From: Rhizobacter terrae
GTDB taxonomy: Bacteria > Pseudomonadota > Gammaproteobacteria > Burkholderiales > Burkholderiaceae_C
Direction of reading: 5' to 3'
Assembly: GCF_003852895.1 (NCBI RefSeq)
Contig: NZ_QUSW01000002.1
Span: 434,001 to 498,000 of the forward strand
Length of the DNA stretch: 64,000 bases
A model generated the notes under the pieces. It worked only from the letters and a program-made list of their open reading frames with translations. It was not told the DNA's origin and did not search any database. The position numbers and the translations under genes were made by a program. Positions 45,149 through 53,736 of the stretch are shown piece by piece; position 1 is the first letter of the stretch, and each line of letters starts with the position of its first letter.

Positions 45149-45837
45149 CGTTTGGCTCCGTGACCATGGCCGCGGTGGCCATGGTGTCCCTGCTTGTGAT
45201 GCGAATGCGGTTCGGCGGCCGGCGGCGCGGCCTTCTGGCCGATCTTGCTCTCCGTGCCCTTGATCAGCTTCTGGATGTTGGCGCTGTGGCGCCAGATGAG
45301 CAGCAGGCCCATGACCAGCACGGCACCGGCCACCGGACCACCGCCCCAGATGAGCAGTTGGTAGAACGGCGCGAAGATCGCCGCCACGATGGCCGCGAGC
45401 GAGGAATAGCGGAAGAAGAAGGCGATGATGATCCAGGTGCCCAGCGTGGCCAGCCCCAGCAGCGGCTCGATGCCCAGCAGCACGCCGGCCGCAGTGGCCA
45501 CGCCCTTGCCTCCTTCGAACTTGAAGAACACCGGCCACAGGTGGCCGAGGAATGCGGCCAGGCCCACCAGGGCCAGCGTGCCCTCGCCCAGGCCGAAGCG
45601 CTCGCCGAACAGCTTCACCAGCAGCACCGGCACGAAGCCCTTGAGCGCATCGAACACCAGCGTGAGGATGGCCGCCTTCTTGTTGCCCGAGCGCAGCACG
45701 TTGGTGGCGCCGGGGTTGCCCGAGCCGTAGGTGCGGGGATCGTTCAGCCCCATCAGGCGGCTGACGATGACGGCGAACGAAAGCGAACCGATGAGGTAGG
45801 CGGCCAGCGTGGCCGCGGCGGAGTAGGCAGTCTCCAT
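45145..45837 (-). CDS. plsY: glycerol-3-phosphate acyltransferase PlsY
   Basis: 230 residues. Three PlsY motifs are present: [11 protein letters not shown] (about 38-48), [15 protein letters not shown] (about 105-119) and a membrane topology of five helices, with [17 protein letters not shown] at the start. It uses acyl-phosphate to acylate glycerol-3-phosphate in the first step of phospholipid synthesis. The His/Lys-rich tail ([17 protein letters not shown]) is unusual and could bind metal. Confidence 0.93.
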   Translation of the reverse strand: METAYSAAATLAAYLIGSLSFAVIVSRLMGLNDPRTYGSGNPGATNVLRSGNKKAAILTLVFDALKGFVPVLLVKLFGERFGLGEGTLALVGLAAFLGHLWPVFFKFEGGKGVATAAGVLLGIEPLLGLATLGTWIIIAFFFRYSSLAAIVAAIFAPFYQLLIWGGGPVAGAVLVMGLLLIWRHSANIQKLIKGTESKIGQKAAPPAAEPHSHHKQGHHGHRGHGHGAKR

Positions 45838-46017
45838 GTCGTGTATGCAAACCCAGGGGCTTCAGATTGTGCACCCTGGCGGGGCCGGATCGCGCGGCCG
45901 TCGGTGCGATCTGGCGTCGCCACCCTCTCGCTAACCCGCATGCGCACCACCCCGACTCGCGTGACACTGTTCGCATCCGGCGCGATGTTGGCGCGTTGCT
46001 TGCAGTACAGGGAAGTC

Positions 46018-46293
46018 ATGGAAAAGCCAGTGGTCATTCTGGTGCAACGTTCACGCAGGCCGCGGCGCTGGGCGGGTGTGGCCATCCTCGCCGGCCTGCT
46101 CACGGTGGCGGTGTGCCTGGAGCATCGCCAGGTGACGGCCCCCGCACCCGGCGGCTGGGCGATCGAATCACAACCGCACGACAGCTTCGAGTCGGTGCTG
46201 CAAGGCGGCGGCGACGCCGATCACAGCGCGCAACTGACCGACTTCGCCTTCAAGAGTTCCGACAGCACCGACGGCGCAATGCCCACCAGGTAG
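46018..46293 (+). CDS. possible small single-pass membrane protein
   Basis: 91 residues with one membrane helix (WAGVAILAGLLTVAVCL, about 18-34) after a Lys/Arg-rich N-terminus and a polar C-terminal tail, so probably inner-membrane with the tail outside. No family is recognised. Its last 73 bases overlap the 3' end of the convergent ybaK gene. A GGGAAG site lies close to ATG 46018. If it is not a gene, the 380-base stretch 45838-46220 holds nothing else that I can see. Confidence 0.35.
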   Translation: MEKPVVILVQRSRRPRRWAGVAILAGLLTVAVCLEHRQVTAPAPGGWAIESQPHDSFESVLQGGGDADHSAQLTDFAFKSSDSTDGAMPTR

Positions 46294-46709
46294 CCGCGCC
46301 GCCCGCCGTTGATGCAGATCGACGGCAGCGCGAGCACGGTGTCCTCCACGTAGACGGGCATCTCCTTCTTGGTGCCGAAGGGCGAGGTGCCGCCCACCAT
46401 GTAGCCGCTGTGGCGCTGCGCCACGTCCGGCTTGCACGGCTCGACCGACTTCGCGCCGATCTGCCGCGCCAGGTTCTTGGTGCTCACCTGCTTGTCGCCG
46501 TGCATCAGCACGATGAGCGGCTGCGCGCGCTCGTCCTGCATCACCAAGGTCTTCACCACCTGGTGCTCGGGCACGCCCAGCTGGCGCGACGACTCGGACG
46601 TACCGCCGTGCTCCACGTAGTCGTAGACGTGCTCGGTGAAGCTCACGCCGTGCTGCCGCAGGAACTGCGTGGCCGGCGTCTCGCTGACGTGGGTTGGCTT
46701 CTTGGCCAT
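46221..46709 (-). CDS. ybaK: Cys-tRNA(Pro)/Cys-tRNA deacylase YbaK
   Basis: 162 residues, the YbaK/EbsC length. Motifs are TPATQFLRQHGVSFTEHVYDY, QVVKTLVMQDE with the catalytic Lys, VLMHGDKQVSTKNLAR, and GYMVGGTSPFGTKKEMPVYVE. The enzyme removes Cys mis-attached to tRNA-Pro. It is followed on the same strand by nothing close; upstream an aldo-keto reductase gene ends 13 bases before its start. Confidence 0.9.
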   Translation of the reverse strand: MAKKPTHVSETPATQFLRQHGVSFTEHVYDYVEHGGTSESSRQLGVPEHQVVKTLVMQDERAQPLIVLMHGDKQVSTKNLARQIGAKSVEPCKPDVAQRHSGYMVGGTSPFGTKKEMPVYVEDTVLALPSICINGGRRGYLVGIAPSVLSELLKAKSVSCAL

Positions 46710-46722
46710 GCGCTCGCCGCCC

Positions 46723-47781
46723 TCACTGCGCCGGGTCGCGCAGCCGCCAGCGGATGGCGTCGATCTGCGCCAGCAGCTCGGGCGACAGCTTCACATCCAG
46801 CGCGTCAATGTCCTCGTCGAGCTGTGCACGCGTGGTCACGCCGATGATGGTGCTGCCCACGCGCCAGCTCTGGTAGCAGAAGGCCAGCGCCATCTGCGTG
46901 GGCGTGAGGCCATGCTGCCGCGCCAGTGCGTTGTACTCGCGCGCGGCGGCCAGCGATTCGGGCCGCGCCCAGCGCTGCTTCCTCATGGTCTCGAACAGCG
47001 CCATGCGACCGATGGGCTCGGGCGTGTTGACACCGCTCTCGTCGTACTTGCCGCTCAGCGCGCCGAAGGCCAGCGGCGAATACGCCAGCAGCGACACGCC
47101 GTGGCGGTACAGGGATTCGTCCAGGCCGTTGTCCACCACGCGGTTGGTCAACGCGTAGGGGTTCTGCACCGAGACGATGCGCGGCAGGCCCATCTGCTCG
47201 GCGATGCGCACGAATTCGCCCACGCCGTAGGGCGTCTCGTTGGACAGGCCGACGTGGCGCACCTTGCCGGCCTTCACCAGCTCGGCCATGGCTTCGAGCT
47301 GCTCCTGGATGCTGCTGAATTCGCGGTCCTGCTTCGGGTCGAAGTAGACGGCGCCGAAGGCCGGCGCATTGCGGTTGGGCCAGTGGATCTGGTAGAGGTC
47401 GATGCGGTCGGTCTGCAGGCGCTTCAGGCTGTCGTCGCAGGCTTGCAGGATTTCAGCGCGCGTGAGGTTGGCGCTGCCGTTGCGGACCCAGTCCATGTTG
47501 CGCGAGGGGCCGGCCACCTTCGTGGCCAGCACCACCTTGTCGCGCATGCCGGGGCGGCTCGCGAACCAGGTGCCGATGATGCGTTCGGTGGCACCGTAGG
47601 TCTCGCGCTTGGGCGGCACCGAGTACATCTCGGCGGTGTCCAGGAAGTTGATGCCCCGCTCGACGGCATGGTCCAGCAGCTGATGGGCGTGCGCTTCATC
47701 GACCTGCTGGCCGAAGGTCATGGTGCCCAGGCAGATGGGCGTGACGCGCAGGTCGCTGCGTCCAAGGGAGATGGTTTGCAT
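46723..47781 (-). CDS. NADP-dependent aldo-keto reductase (Tas-like)
   Basis: 352 residues. The AKR barrel has LGTMTFGQQVDEAHAHQLLDHAVERGINFLDTAEMY (catalytic Asp and Tyr), the Lys in VVLATKVAGP, RIDLYQIHWPNR (catalytic His), and a cofactor end GSTIIGVTTRAQLDEDI. Inserts and length resemble E. coli Tas. It reduces small aldehydes or ketones; the natural substrate is unknown. Confidence 0.88.
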   Translation of the reverse strand: MQTISLGRSDLRVTPICLGTMTFGQQVDEAHAHQLLDHAVERGINFLDTAEMYSVPPKRETYGATERIIGTWFASRPGMRDKVVLATKVAGPSRNMDWVRNGSANLTRAEILQACDDSLKRLQTDRIDLYQIHWPNRNAPAFGAVYFDPKQDREFSSIQEQLEAMAELVKAGKVRHVGLSNETPYGVGEFVRIAEQMGLPRIVSVQNPYALTNRVVDNGLDESLYRHGVSLLAYSPLAFGALSGKYDESGVNTPEPIGRMALFETMRKQRWARPESLAAAREYNALARQHGLTPTQMALAFCYQSWRVGSTIIGVTTRAQLDEDIDALDVKLSPELLAQIDAIRWRLRDPAQ

Positions 47782-47862
47782 GCCCGCAAGTTTGCCGCAG
47801 CTTCATCTTCCCCTGGGTGCGCAGGGAGTCGTTCTGCGCAGAGTCGATGCGATGTTCGCCGC

Positions 47863-48480
47863 TCAGCACACCGGCATGGCTGCCACATCCTTCGAGTCGT
47901 CCATGTCCTTGAGCAGATCGTCCAGCGAGGTCTCGCGCAGCACCTTCACGTAGCCCTTGTCGACCTCCCAGTACAGCGCGCCCGACACCTTCGCGCTGCC
48001 GTTCACCGCCGCGCCGGTGCGGCAGAGCTTCGGCGCCGCGCCGATCTCCACGCTGTTCTTGCCCTTGACGCCGCTGGCCGCATCCGCCGTCTTGCGCGCG
48101 GCCAGGCCCTGGCGCATCGCCCGGATGCGCGCCGCCTCGTCCGCATCGAACTTCAGCACCACCCAGCGCCCTTGCGCGGCGTCCACCGGCGGCAGGCCGA
48201 TGAAGTCGTTGCGGTCCTTCGACTCGTGCAGCACGAAGTGATGCTCCACCAGCGGCTCGCCTTCGCGCTTGATCTTGGAGTCGACCACCAGCGACCCGGA
48301 CTTCAGCGCCACGCCCTGCGGCAACTGCATCGCCAGGCGCAGGGTGGCCGGCTCGAAGGTCTCGAAGCTGAACTGCTTGAGCGCCCACAGCGAGCCCAGC
48401 GGGATGCGCATACAACCCGACAACAAGGCCACCAGCACGATGCACCCGACGATCAGCACGCTGCGCATGAACAAAGACAT
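47863..48480 (-). CDS. lipoprotein of unknown function
   Basis: 205 residues with a lipobox (LLSGC, Cys about residue 23) after a hydrophobic signal. The mature part is mostly beta strands (LWALKQFSFETFEPATLRLAMQLPQGVALKSGSLVVDSKI) with a conserved-looking KDRNDFIGLPP loop. No family is recognised. It is divergent from the DUF2975 gene. Confidence 0.72.
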   Translation of the reverse strand: MSLFMRSVLIVGCIVLVALLSGCMRIPLGSLWALKQFSFETFEPATLRLAMQLPQGVALKSGSLVVDSKIKREGEPLVEHHFVLHESKDRNDFIGLPPVDAAQGRWVVLKFDADEAARIRAMRQGLAARKTADAASGVKGKNSVEIGAAPKLCRTGAAVNGSAKVSGALYWEVDKGYVKVLRETSLDDLLKDMDDSKDVAAMPVC

Positions 48481-48489
48481 GCTTCTTCC

Positions 48490-48518
48490 TTTACAGTGAG
48501 TTTTTATTGTTTTACATT
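48490..48518 (+). promoter_or_regulatory. promoter of the DUF2975/XRE operon
   Basis: A -35 TTTACA (48490-48495) and -10 TACATT (48513-48518) are 17 bases apart in a clearly AT-rich stretch (48481-48540) unlike its surroundings. The sequence TTTACA occurs twice (48490 and 48511), possibly as half-sites for the XRE protein encoded downstream. Confidence 0.5.
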
Positions 48519-48548
48519 AAATAATGAATTGATCACGAGAAGCAAGCC

Positions 48549-49115
48549 ATGTCACGAAAATCGCCCGGGAGAATTGAAGCCACCCCCATGGACCGCGTGC
48601 GCCGCATCGCCGGCCTGATGCGCGGCATGGTGCTGGTGGGAGGATCGCTGTTCACTTTCTTCACCCTGAAGATCTGGGCCGATCCCGAGTGGATCGAGAC
48701 CATCGCACGGCAAGACCTGGGGCTGCTGCCCGAAGGCTTCGTCATCACGCCGACCGTGCAGTGGCTGGGCGCGCTGGTGTCGCTGCTGCCGCTGTCGCTG
48801 GGCATCTTCGGCATGCTGCAGGTGTGGTTCCTCTTCGGCGAGTACGCGCAGGGGCGCATCTTCACCAACCTCGCCTCGATGCGCCTGCGCCGCCTGGCCT
48901 GGGCCGTCATCGGCGCGGCCGCGACGCAGATCGTGGCGCGCACGGCGCACGTGCTGCTGCTCACCATGAACAACCCGCCGGGCAAGAAGGTGCTGACCAT
49001 CAGCATCTCGTCCACCGACTACAGCTTCATCATCTTCGGCGTGCTGCTGCTGGGCATCGCGTGGGTGATGGTGGAAGCCACGCGGCTGGCGCAAGAGAAC
49101 GCCGAGTTCATCTGA
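48549..49115 (+). CDS. DUF2975 membrane protein
   Basis: 188 residues with four membrane helices (MVLVGGSLFTFFTLKIW, LGALVSLLPLSLGIFGMLQVWFLF, AWAVIGAAATQIVARTAHVLLLTM, FIIFGVLLLGIAWVMVEATRLA) and the loop GEYAQGRIFTNLASMRLRRLAW that marks DUF2975. Such proteins pair with a small XRE regulator that follows 1 base after the stop, as here. The function of the pair is unknown. Confidence 0.82.
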   Translation: MSRKSPGRIEATPMDRVRRIAGLMRGMVLVGGSLFTFFTLKIWADPEWIETIARQDLGLLPEGFVITPTVQWLGALVSLLPLSLGIFGMLQVWFLFGEYAQGRIFTNLASMRLRRLAWAVIGAAATQIVARTAHVLLLTMNNPPGKKVLTISISSTDYSFIIFGVLLLGIAWVMVEATRLAQENAEFI

Positions 49116-49116
49116 C

Positions 49117-49353
49117 ATGCCGATCGTGGTCAACCTCGACGTGATGCTCGCGCGGCGCAAGATGCGCTCGCGCGAACTGGCCGAGCACGTGGGCATCACC
49201 GAACAGAACATCTCGCTGCTCAAGTCGGGCAAGGTGCGCGGCGTGCGCTTCGACACGCTCGCGCGCATCTGCGAGGTGCTGCAGTGCCAGCCGGGCGACC
49301 TGCTGGAGTACCGGCCCGGGCCGGAGGACCATCTGCCTGAGGAGGGTGCATGA
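49117..49353 (+). CDS. small XRE family regulator (YozG-like)
   Basis: 78 residues, essentially one helix-turn-helix: NLDVMLARRKMRSRELAEHVGITEQNISLLKSGKVRGVRFDTLARICEVLQCQPGDLLEYRP. This is the regulator that normally accompanies DUF2975 proteins. The stop overlaps the third copy of repeat A by ATGA. Confidence 0.87.
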   Translation: MPIVVNLDVMLARRKMRSRELAEHVGITEQNISLLKSGKVRGVRFDTLARICEVLQCQPGDLLEYRPGPEDHLPEEGA

Positions 49354-49415
49354 CCGCCGCACGGCCGCCCGAAGGCGGTCGCACCGCAGTGCAAAGCACG
49401 GAGGTTTGTCAATGA
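49350..49415 (+). repeat. repeat A copy 3: 21-residue micro-ORF before a lipoprotein gene
   Basis: 66 bases from ATGA to ATGA with peptide core ARPPEGGRTAVQSTEV. CACGGAGGT provides the ribosome binding site of the next gene. Length and reading frame are identical to the copies at 21971 and 31790. Confidence 0.8.
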
Positions 49416-49621
49416 GCTCACGCACCGCCTGGCTCACGCTGGCGGCGGCCTTGTTGTGCGGCTGCGCGCAGATCAACTGGGACCGCGCGGTCTACGAAGG
49501 CATGCGCGAAAGCGCACGGCAGTCCGCCAACCGGCCGGGCGCGCAGGCGACGCCCGACCCGAAGCTGCCTGACTACGACAAGTACGAGGAAGAACGCCGC
49601 CGCGTGCGCAAGGCCGAGTGA
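49412..49621 (+). CDS. small lipoprotein of unknown function
   Basis: 69 residues with a signal and lipobox (LAAALLCGC, Cys about residue 18), then a charged tail (YDKYEEERRRVRKAE) likely helical. No family is recognised. ATG 49412 is fixed by the GGAGG of repeat A and the ATGA overlap. It ends the plus-strand operon begun by the DUF2975 gene. Confidence 0.68.
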   Translation: MSSRTAWLTLAAALLCGCAQINWDRAVYEGMRESARQSANRPGAQATPDPKLPDYDKYEEERRRVRKAE

Positions 49622-49633
49622 ATCCGGCCACGC

Positions 49634-51886
49634 TCAGGGCTGCAGGTGGTGCTGGATCAGCTCGGTGATGGCACGCGACTCGAAGCGCTCTGCCAGCCAC
49701 AACAGACGGTCTGCGAAGGGCTTGTATTGCTCACCCAGGGCGCGCAACTGGTTGGCCGCCTCGCGCACGCCGCGCATCTCGCCGCGCTGGGCCAGGCGCG
49801 CCAGGGCCTGCAGTGTGGGTTGCGGCGGCGGTACCAGCGGCGCAGCGCCATCGGGCATCGGCGCGGGCTGAGCGAAAGTCCAGCGCAGGTCGAGCAGTTC
49901 GCCGATACGCTGCAGCAGCGACCGCACGTCGAGTGGCTTTGGCAGGAAGGCATTGGCCCCCGCGGCCAGGTAGCGGTCGCTGTCGGCGCCCGAGACGGTG
50001 GCCGACACCAGCAGCACCGGCACCGCTTCGAGGCCTGGCGTGCGCCGCATCTGCTGCGTCGCCTGCAGCCCGTCCAGCCGCGGCATGACGATGTCCGCAA
50101 TCACCAGATCGGGCGCCGCGGCGCTCGCCTGCACCAGCATCGCCTCGCCGTCGCCGGCCTCCTCGATCACGAAACCCAGCGGCGCCAGCAGCTCAACCAG
50201 CAAGGCACGGTTGGCCGGTACGTCGTCGGCCACGAGCAGGCAGCGACGGGAACCTTCGTAGCCGGTGACCTCCGTCCGTGCGGCGCTGTTCATCAGCGGT
50301 GCATCAACAACGGGCAGCCGAAGTTCGAACCAGAAGCAGCTGCCTTGCCCCGCCTGACTGTCGACATGGATCTCGCCGCCCATCGCACGCACGAGCTGAC
50401 GACTGATCGCCAGGCCCAGCCCCGTACCGCCGGCGCGGCTGGCCGCGCGGCCCACCTGCTCGAAGGGCAGGAATATCTTCTCCAGGTGTTCAGGCTCGAT
50501 ACCCACGCCGGTGTCCTCGACCTCGAATCGCAGCGCAGTGGCATCGCCGCGGGCTTTCGCGACACGAAGACGCACTTCGCCTCGGTCGGTGAACTTCACC
50601 GCATTGCTCAGCAGGTTGAGCAGCACCTGGCGCAGCCGGCGTTCGTCGGCCTGCATGGCGGCCGGCAACTCGGCCGCCATGTCGCAGCGGAAGTGCACGT
50701 TCTTCTGGTCGGCCTTGACGCGAATGATGTCGGCGATGACGCGGATGAATTCGTGCAACGGCAGCGGCGCGATGGCGAGCTCCATGTGGCCGGCCTCGAT
50801 CTTGGCCAGGTCGAGGATGTCGTTGATGAGCGCCAGCAGTTGCTCGCCGCCGTGCTGGATGGTTTCCAGGCTGTGGCGCTGGCGCGGCGTGAGGCTCTGG
50901 TCGATCTGCAGGATCTGTGCAAAGCCCAGCACCGCGTTCAAGGGCGTGCGCAGCTCGTGGCTCATGCTGGCCAGGAAAGTACTCTTGGCCTGATTCGCGA
51001 TCTCGGCCTCTTCCTTGGCCTGCGTCAATTCGGCTGTGCGTTCCTTGACCAGTTCCTCAAGGTGGTCCTGGTGCATCCTGAGTTCGGCCTCGACGCGCTT
51101 GCGTTCGCTGATGTCGCTGGCGAAGGTCTCGACGTATTGCGCCTTGCCAGAGGCGTCGCGCACCAGCCGCGTGCTGGCCGACACCCACAGCGTGCCGCCG
51201 TCCTTGCGGCGCAGCTCGATCTCCTGCCCTTCGACAGACCCGTGCTCCAGAAGGGTCAGCATGATGGCGTCGCGCTCCTGCGGGTTCACCCAGAGGTGGC
51301 GCCGCACGTCGGTCATGGCGTCCAGCAGTTCGTCCACCCAGTCGTAGCCCAGCATGTGTGCGAACGCCGGATTGGCGGTCAGCATCTGCCCCTGGAGCGA
51401 GACACGCGTGATGCCTTCGATGGCGTCCTCGACCGTGCTCTGGTATTCCTCCTCGCTGCGGCGCAGCGCCTCCTCGGCCCGCTTGCGCTCGGAGATGTCG
51501 ATGGAGATGCCGCAGATGGCGAATGGTTCGCCGGCGGCATCGAGCAAGGGGAACTTGCTGGTAAGCAGCGAGTACGTGTCCTCGTCCAACGGTGCGACTT
51601 CTTCCTCCTCGACCAAAGCTCGTGTCGCGACGACTTCCTGGTCGACGGCACGCACGCGCGCCGCATGGTCGGCGGGGTAGATGGTGCTGTCGTCCCGGCC
51701 GAGGACGTCGCTGGCGGCGAGGCCATGCAAGGCCTCGAACCGCCGGTTGACGAGGATGTAGCGCCCGTCCAGGTCCTTCACGTGGACTGCGACGGGCGAC
51801 TGGCCGATGATCGACTCAAGCAATGCAACGGTGGCCGATCCGCCGGGCGAGTCCGCGCCACCAGGATTGGAGGCCATCGACCTCAC
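49634..51886 (-). CDS. PAS-PAS hybrid sensor histidine kinase/response regulator
   Basis: 750 residues, no membrane segment. Two PAS/PAC units (about 20-130, VAVHVKDLDGRYILVNRRFEALHG; about 140-265) sense a cytoplasmic signal. HisKA has SMSHELRTPLNAVLGF with the phospho-acceptor His 310; the ATPase has the N box LLSNAVKFTD, GVGIEPEHLEKIFLPFEQ and GGTGLGLAISRQL; a receiver domain ends the chain with the acceptor Asp 598 (VIADIVMPRLDG). It starts at GTG 51886 overlapping the acyl-CoA synthetase stop (GTGA); ATG 51877 is the alternative. Output partner is not in view. Confidence 0.9.
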   Translation of the reverse strand: MRSMASNPGGADSPGGSATVALLESIIGQSPVAVHVKDLDGRYILVNRRFEALHGLAASDVLGRDDSTIYPADHAARVRAVDQEVVATRALVEEEEVAPLDEDTYSLLTSKFPLLDAAGEPFAICGISIDISERKRAEEALRRSEEEYQSTVEDAIEGITRVSLQGQMLTANPAFAHMLGYDWVDELLDAMTDVRRHLWVNPQERDAIMLTLLEHGSVEGQEIELRRKDGGTLWVSASTRLVRDASGKAQYVETFASDISERKRVEAELRMHQDHLEELVKERTAELTQAKEEAEIANQAKSTFLASMSHELRTPLNAVLGFAQILQIDQSLTPRQRHSLETIQHGGEQLLALINDILDLAKIEAGHMELAIAPLPLHEFIRVIADIIRVKADQKNVHFRCDMAAELPAAMQADERRLRQVLLNLLSNAVKFTDRGEVRLRVAKARGDATALRFEVEDTGVGIEPEHLEKIFLPFEQVGRAASRAGGTGLGLAISRQLVRAMGGEIHVDSQAGQGSCFWFELRLPVVDAPLMNSAARTEVTGYEGSRRCLLVADDVPANRALLVELLAPLGFVIEEAGDGEAMLVQASAAAPDLVIADIVMPRLDGLQATQQMRRTPGLEAVPVLLVSATVSGADSDRYLAAGANAFLPKPLDVRSLLQRIGELLDLRWTFAQPAPMPDGAAPLVPPPQPTLQALARLAQRGEMRGVREAANQLRALGEQYKPFADRLLWLAERFESRAITELIQHHLQP

Positions 51887-53595
51887 GCGCCCCGCGCGCG
51901 CGCCTCCTCACGTAGCCGCAGCACGCGACGCTGCACCTTGCCCGTGGTCGTCATCGGCAAGGCGTCGATGAACTCGATCTCCTTCGGGTACTCGTAGGGC
52001 GCGAGCTTGCCCTTCACGTGGGCCTGCAATTGCTCGACGAGCAGCGCGTTCGCATCGAAGCCGGCAGCGAGCACCACGTAGGCCTTCACCAGCGCGCCGC
52101 GCTCGGCGTCGGGCTTGGGCACCACCGCGGCATTGGCCACCGCCGGGTGCTTGACCAGGCAGTTCTCGATCTCGCTCGGCCCGATGCGGTAACCCGCCGC
52201 CTTGAAGACGTCATCGCTGCGTCCCTGGTACCAGAGGTAGCCGTCCTCGTCCATGGTGGCGGTGTCGCCGGTGCGGCACCACGAATCATCCACGCTGCCG
52301 GTGTACTTGCGCTTCGTGGCCTCGTCGTTCTTCCAGTAGCCGAGGAAGAAGATGGGGTCGGGCTCGCCATGCACGTCACGCCGGTGCACGGCCACGTCGC
52401 CGGGCGTGCCGGGTGGGCATTCGCGGCCCTCGTCGTCGATGACGGCGATGCGGTGGCCCGGGTACGCACGCCCCATGCTGCCCGGCTTGGCGGGCCAGCC
52501 CGGCAGCACACGGCCATCACCCAGCACCACGCGCGAGCAGTTGCCCACCACGTAGTTCATCTCGGTCTGGCCGAACATCTCGTTGACGGTGATGTCCAGC
52601 TGCTTGCGGCAGTAGCCGAACACTGCATCGCCCACCGCCTCGCCCGCGCTCATGATGGCCCGCAGCGACAGCTCGTAGCGCTTCTTCGGCTCGGGCACGG
52701 CTTTCATCATCGCCTTGAGCGCGGTCGGGAACAGGAAGGTGTGCGTGACCCGGTAGCGCTGCATCAGCTCGAAGGCCTTCTCCGGCGAGAAGCGGCCGTG
52801 GTAGGCCACGATGGGCCGGCCGAAGTACAGCGTGGGCAGCAGCGCGTCCATCAGGCCGCCCGTCCAGGCCCAGTCCGCGGGGGACCAGAACACCGCGTCA
52901 TGCTGCGGAAACCAGTTCTGGCTGCACACGAAGCCGGAGAGGTTGCCGATCAACGCCCGATGCGGAATCAACGCGCCCTTGGGCGGCCCGGTGGTGCCGC
53001 TGGTGTAGATGAGCACGGCCGCATCGTCGGCCTTGGTGGCACGGCGGGTGAATTCGGCGGAGGCTTCCGCCAGCGCACAGACCCAGTCCAGGTCGCCACG
53101 GCCCGTCGCAGCACCCACCGCCACGATCGTCTCAAGGGCGGGACACGATGCCCGTGCCACCAGCAGGTTGTCGGCGGCACTCTCGTCGACGATCGCCACG
53201 TGCGCGCCGCTGTCGTTGAGGCGGAACTCCAGCGCATCCGGCCCGAACAGCATGGACAGCGGCATCGCCACCGCCCCCAACTGGTGGATGGCCATGTTCG
53301 CCACCGCCGTCTCGAAGCGTTGCGGCATGACGATGGCCACGCGGTCGCCATGCGCCACGCCCAGCCCGGCCAGCACGTTCGACAGCCGGTTCGCCTCGGC
53401 CTGCAGCTCTGCATAGGTGCGACTCACCGCGCCGCCGTTCTCATGCTCGTAGCGCACCGCCACCGCGGTGGGCGTGTCGCGCGCCCAGCGTCCGCAGCAG
53501 GCTTCGGCGATGTTGAAGTCGGCTGGAACCTGCCAGCGGAAGGAGGCGTGAAGATCAGCGTACAGGTCAGGCATGGTGTGGCAGCTTACGTGCAT
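51883..53595 (-). CDS. AMP-binding acyl-CoA synthetase
   Basis: 570 residues. The P-loop is LIYTSGTTGPPKGAL, the adenylation core has NEMFGQTEMNYVVGNC and GYWKNDEATKRKYTG, the hinge is GRSDDVFKAAGYRIGPSEIE, and the C-terminal Lys lies in TTGKVQRRVLR. The pattern fits medium-chain or acetyl-type acyl-CoA synthetases, which couple acid + ATP + CoA to acyl-CoA. ATG 53595 or 53574 may start it; the first has GAGGT close by. It is coupled to the kinase gene by a 4-base overlap. Confidence 0.9.
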   Translation of the reverse strand: MHVSCHTMPDLYADLHASFRWQVPADFNIAEACCGRWARDTPTAVAVRYEHENGGAVSRTYAELQAEANRLSNVLAGLGVAHGDRVAIVMPQRFETAVANMAIHQLGAVAMPLSMLFGPDALEFRLNDSGAHVAIVDESAADNLLVARASCPALETIVAVGAATGRGDLDWVCALAEASAEFTRRATKADDAAVLIYTSGTTGPPKGALIPHRALIGNLSGFVCSQNWFPQHDAVFWSPADWAWTGGLMDALLPTLYFGRPIVAYHGRFSPEKAFELMQRYRVTHTFLFPTALKAMMKAVPEPKKRYELSLRAIMSAGEAVGDAVFGYCRKQLDITVNEMFGQTEMNYVVGNCSRVVLGDGRVLPGWPAKPGSMGRAYPGHRIAVIDDEGRECPPGTPGDVAVHRRDVHGEPDPIFFLGYWKNDEATKRKYTGSVDDSWCRTGDTATMDEDGYLWYQGRSDDVFKAAGYRIGPSEIENCLVKHPAVANAAVVPKPDAERGALVKAYVVLAAGFDANALLVEQLQAHVKGKLAPYEYPKEIEFIDALPMTTTGKVQRRVLRLREEARARGA

Positions 53596-53660
53596 GGGAC
53601 CTCACGAAAACCCCGGACTTCCTCCTACAGCGCGACGAAGTCTGCGCCCATCAAGCCACG

Positions 53661-53731
53661 CCCGCGGGACCGGCTTTGCCGGCCCGCCGGGTGGCGCCCC
53701 GTGGGGGCAGGAGCGTAGCGACTGGGGGGCT
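53661..53731. repeat. dispersed gene-end repeat (family B), copy 2
   Basis: About 70 bp matching the copy at 5690-5761 over nearly its whole length: a CCGGC-TTT-GCCGG hairpin, GGCGCCCC...GGGGGCAGGAGCG and AGCGACTGGGGGG. It ends 6 bases before the stop of the minus-strand DUF4424 gene, in the same position and orientation relative to the gene as copy 1 has to the chitinase gene. Confidence 0.7.
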
Positions 53732-53736
53732 CATGT

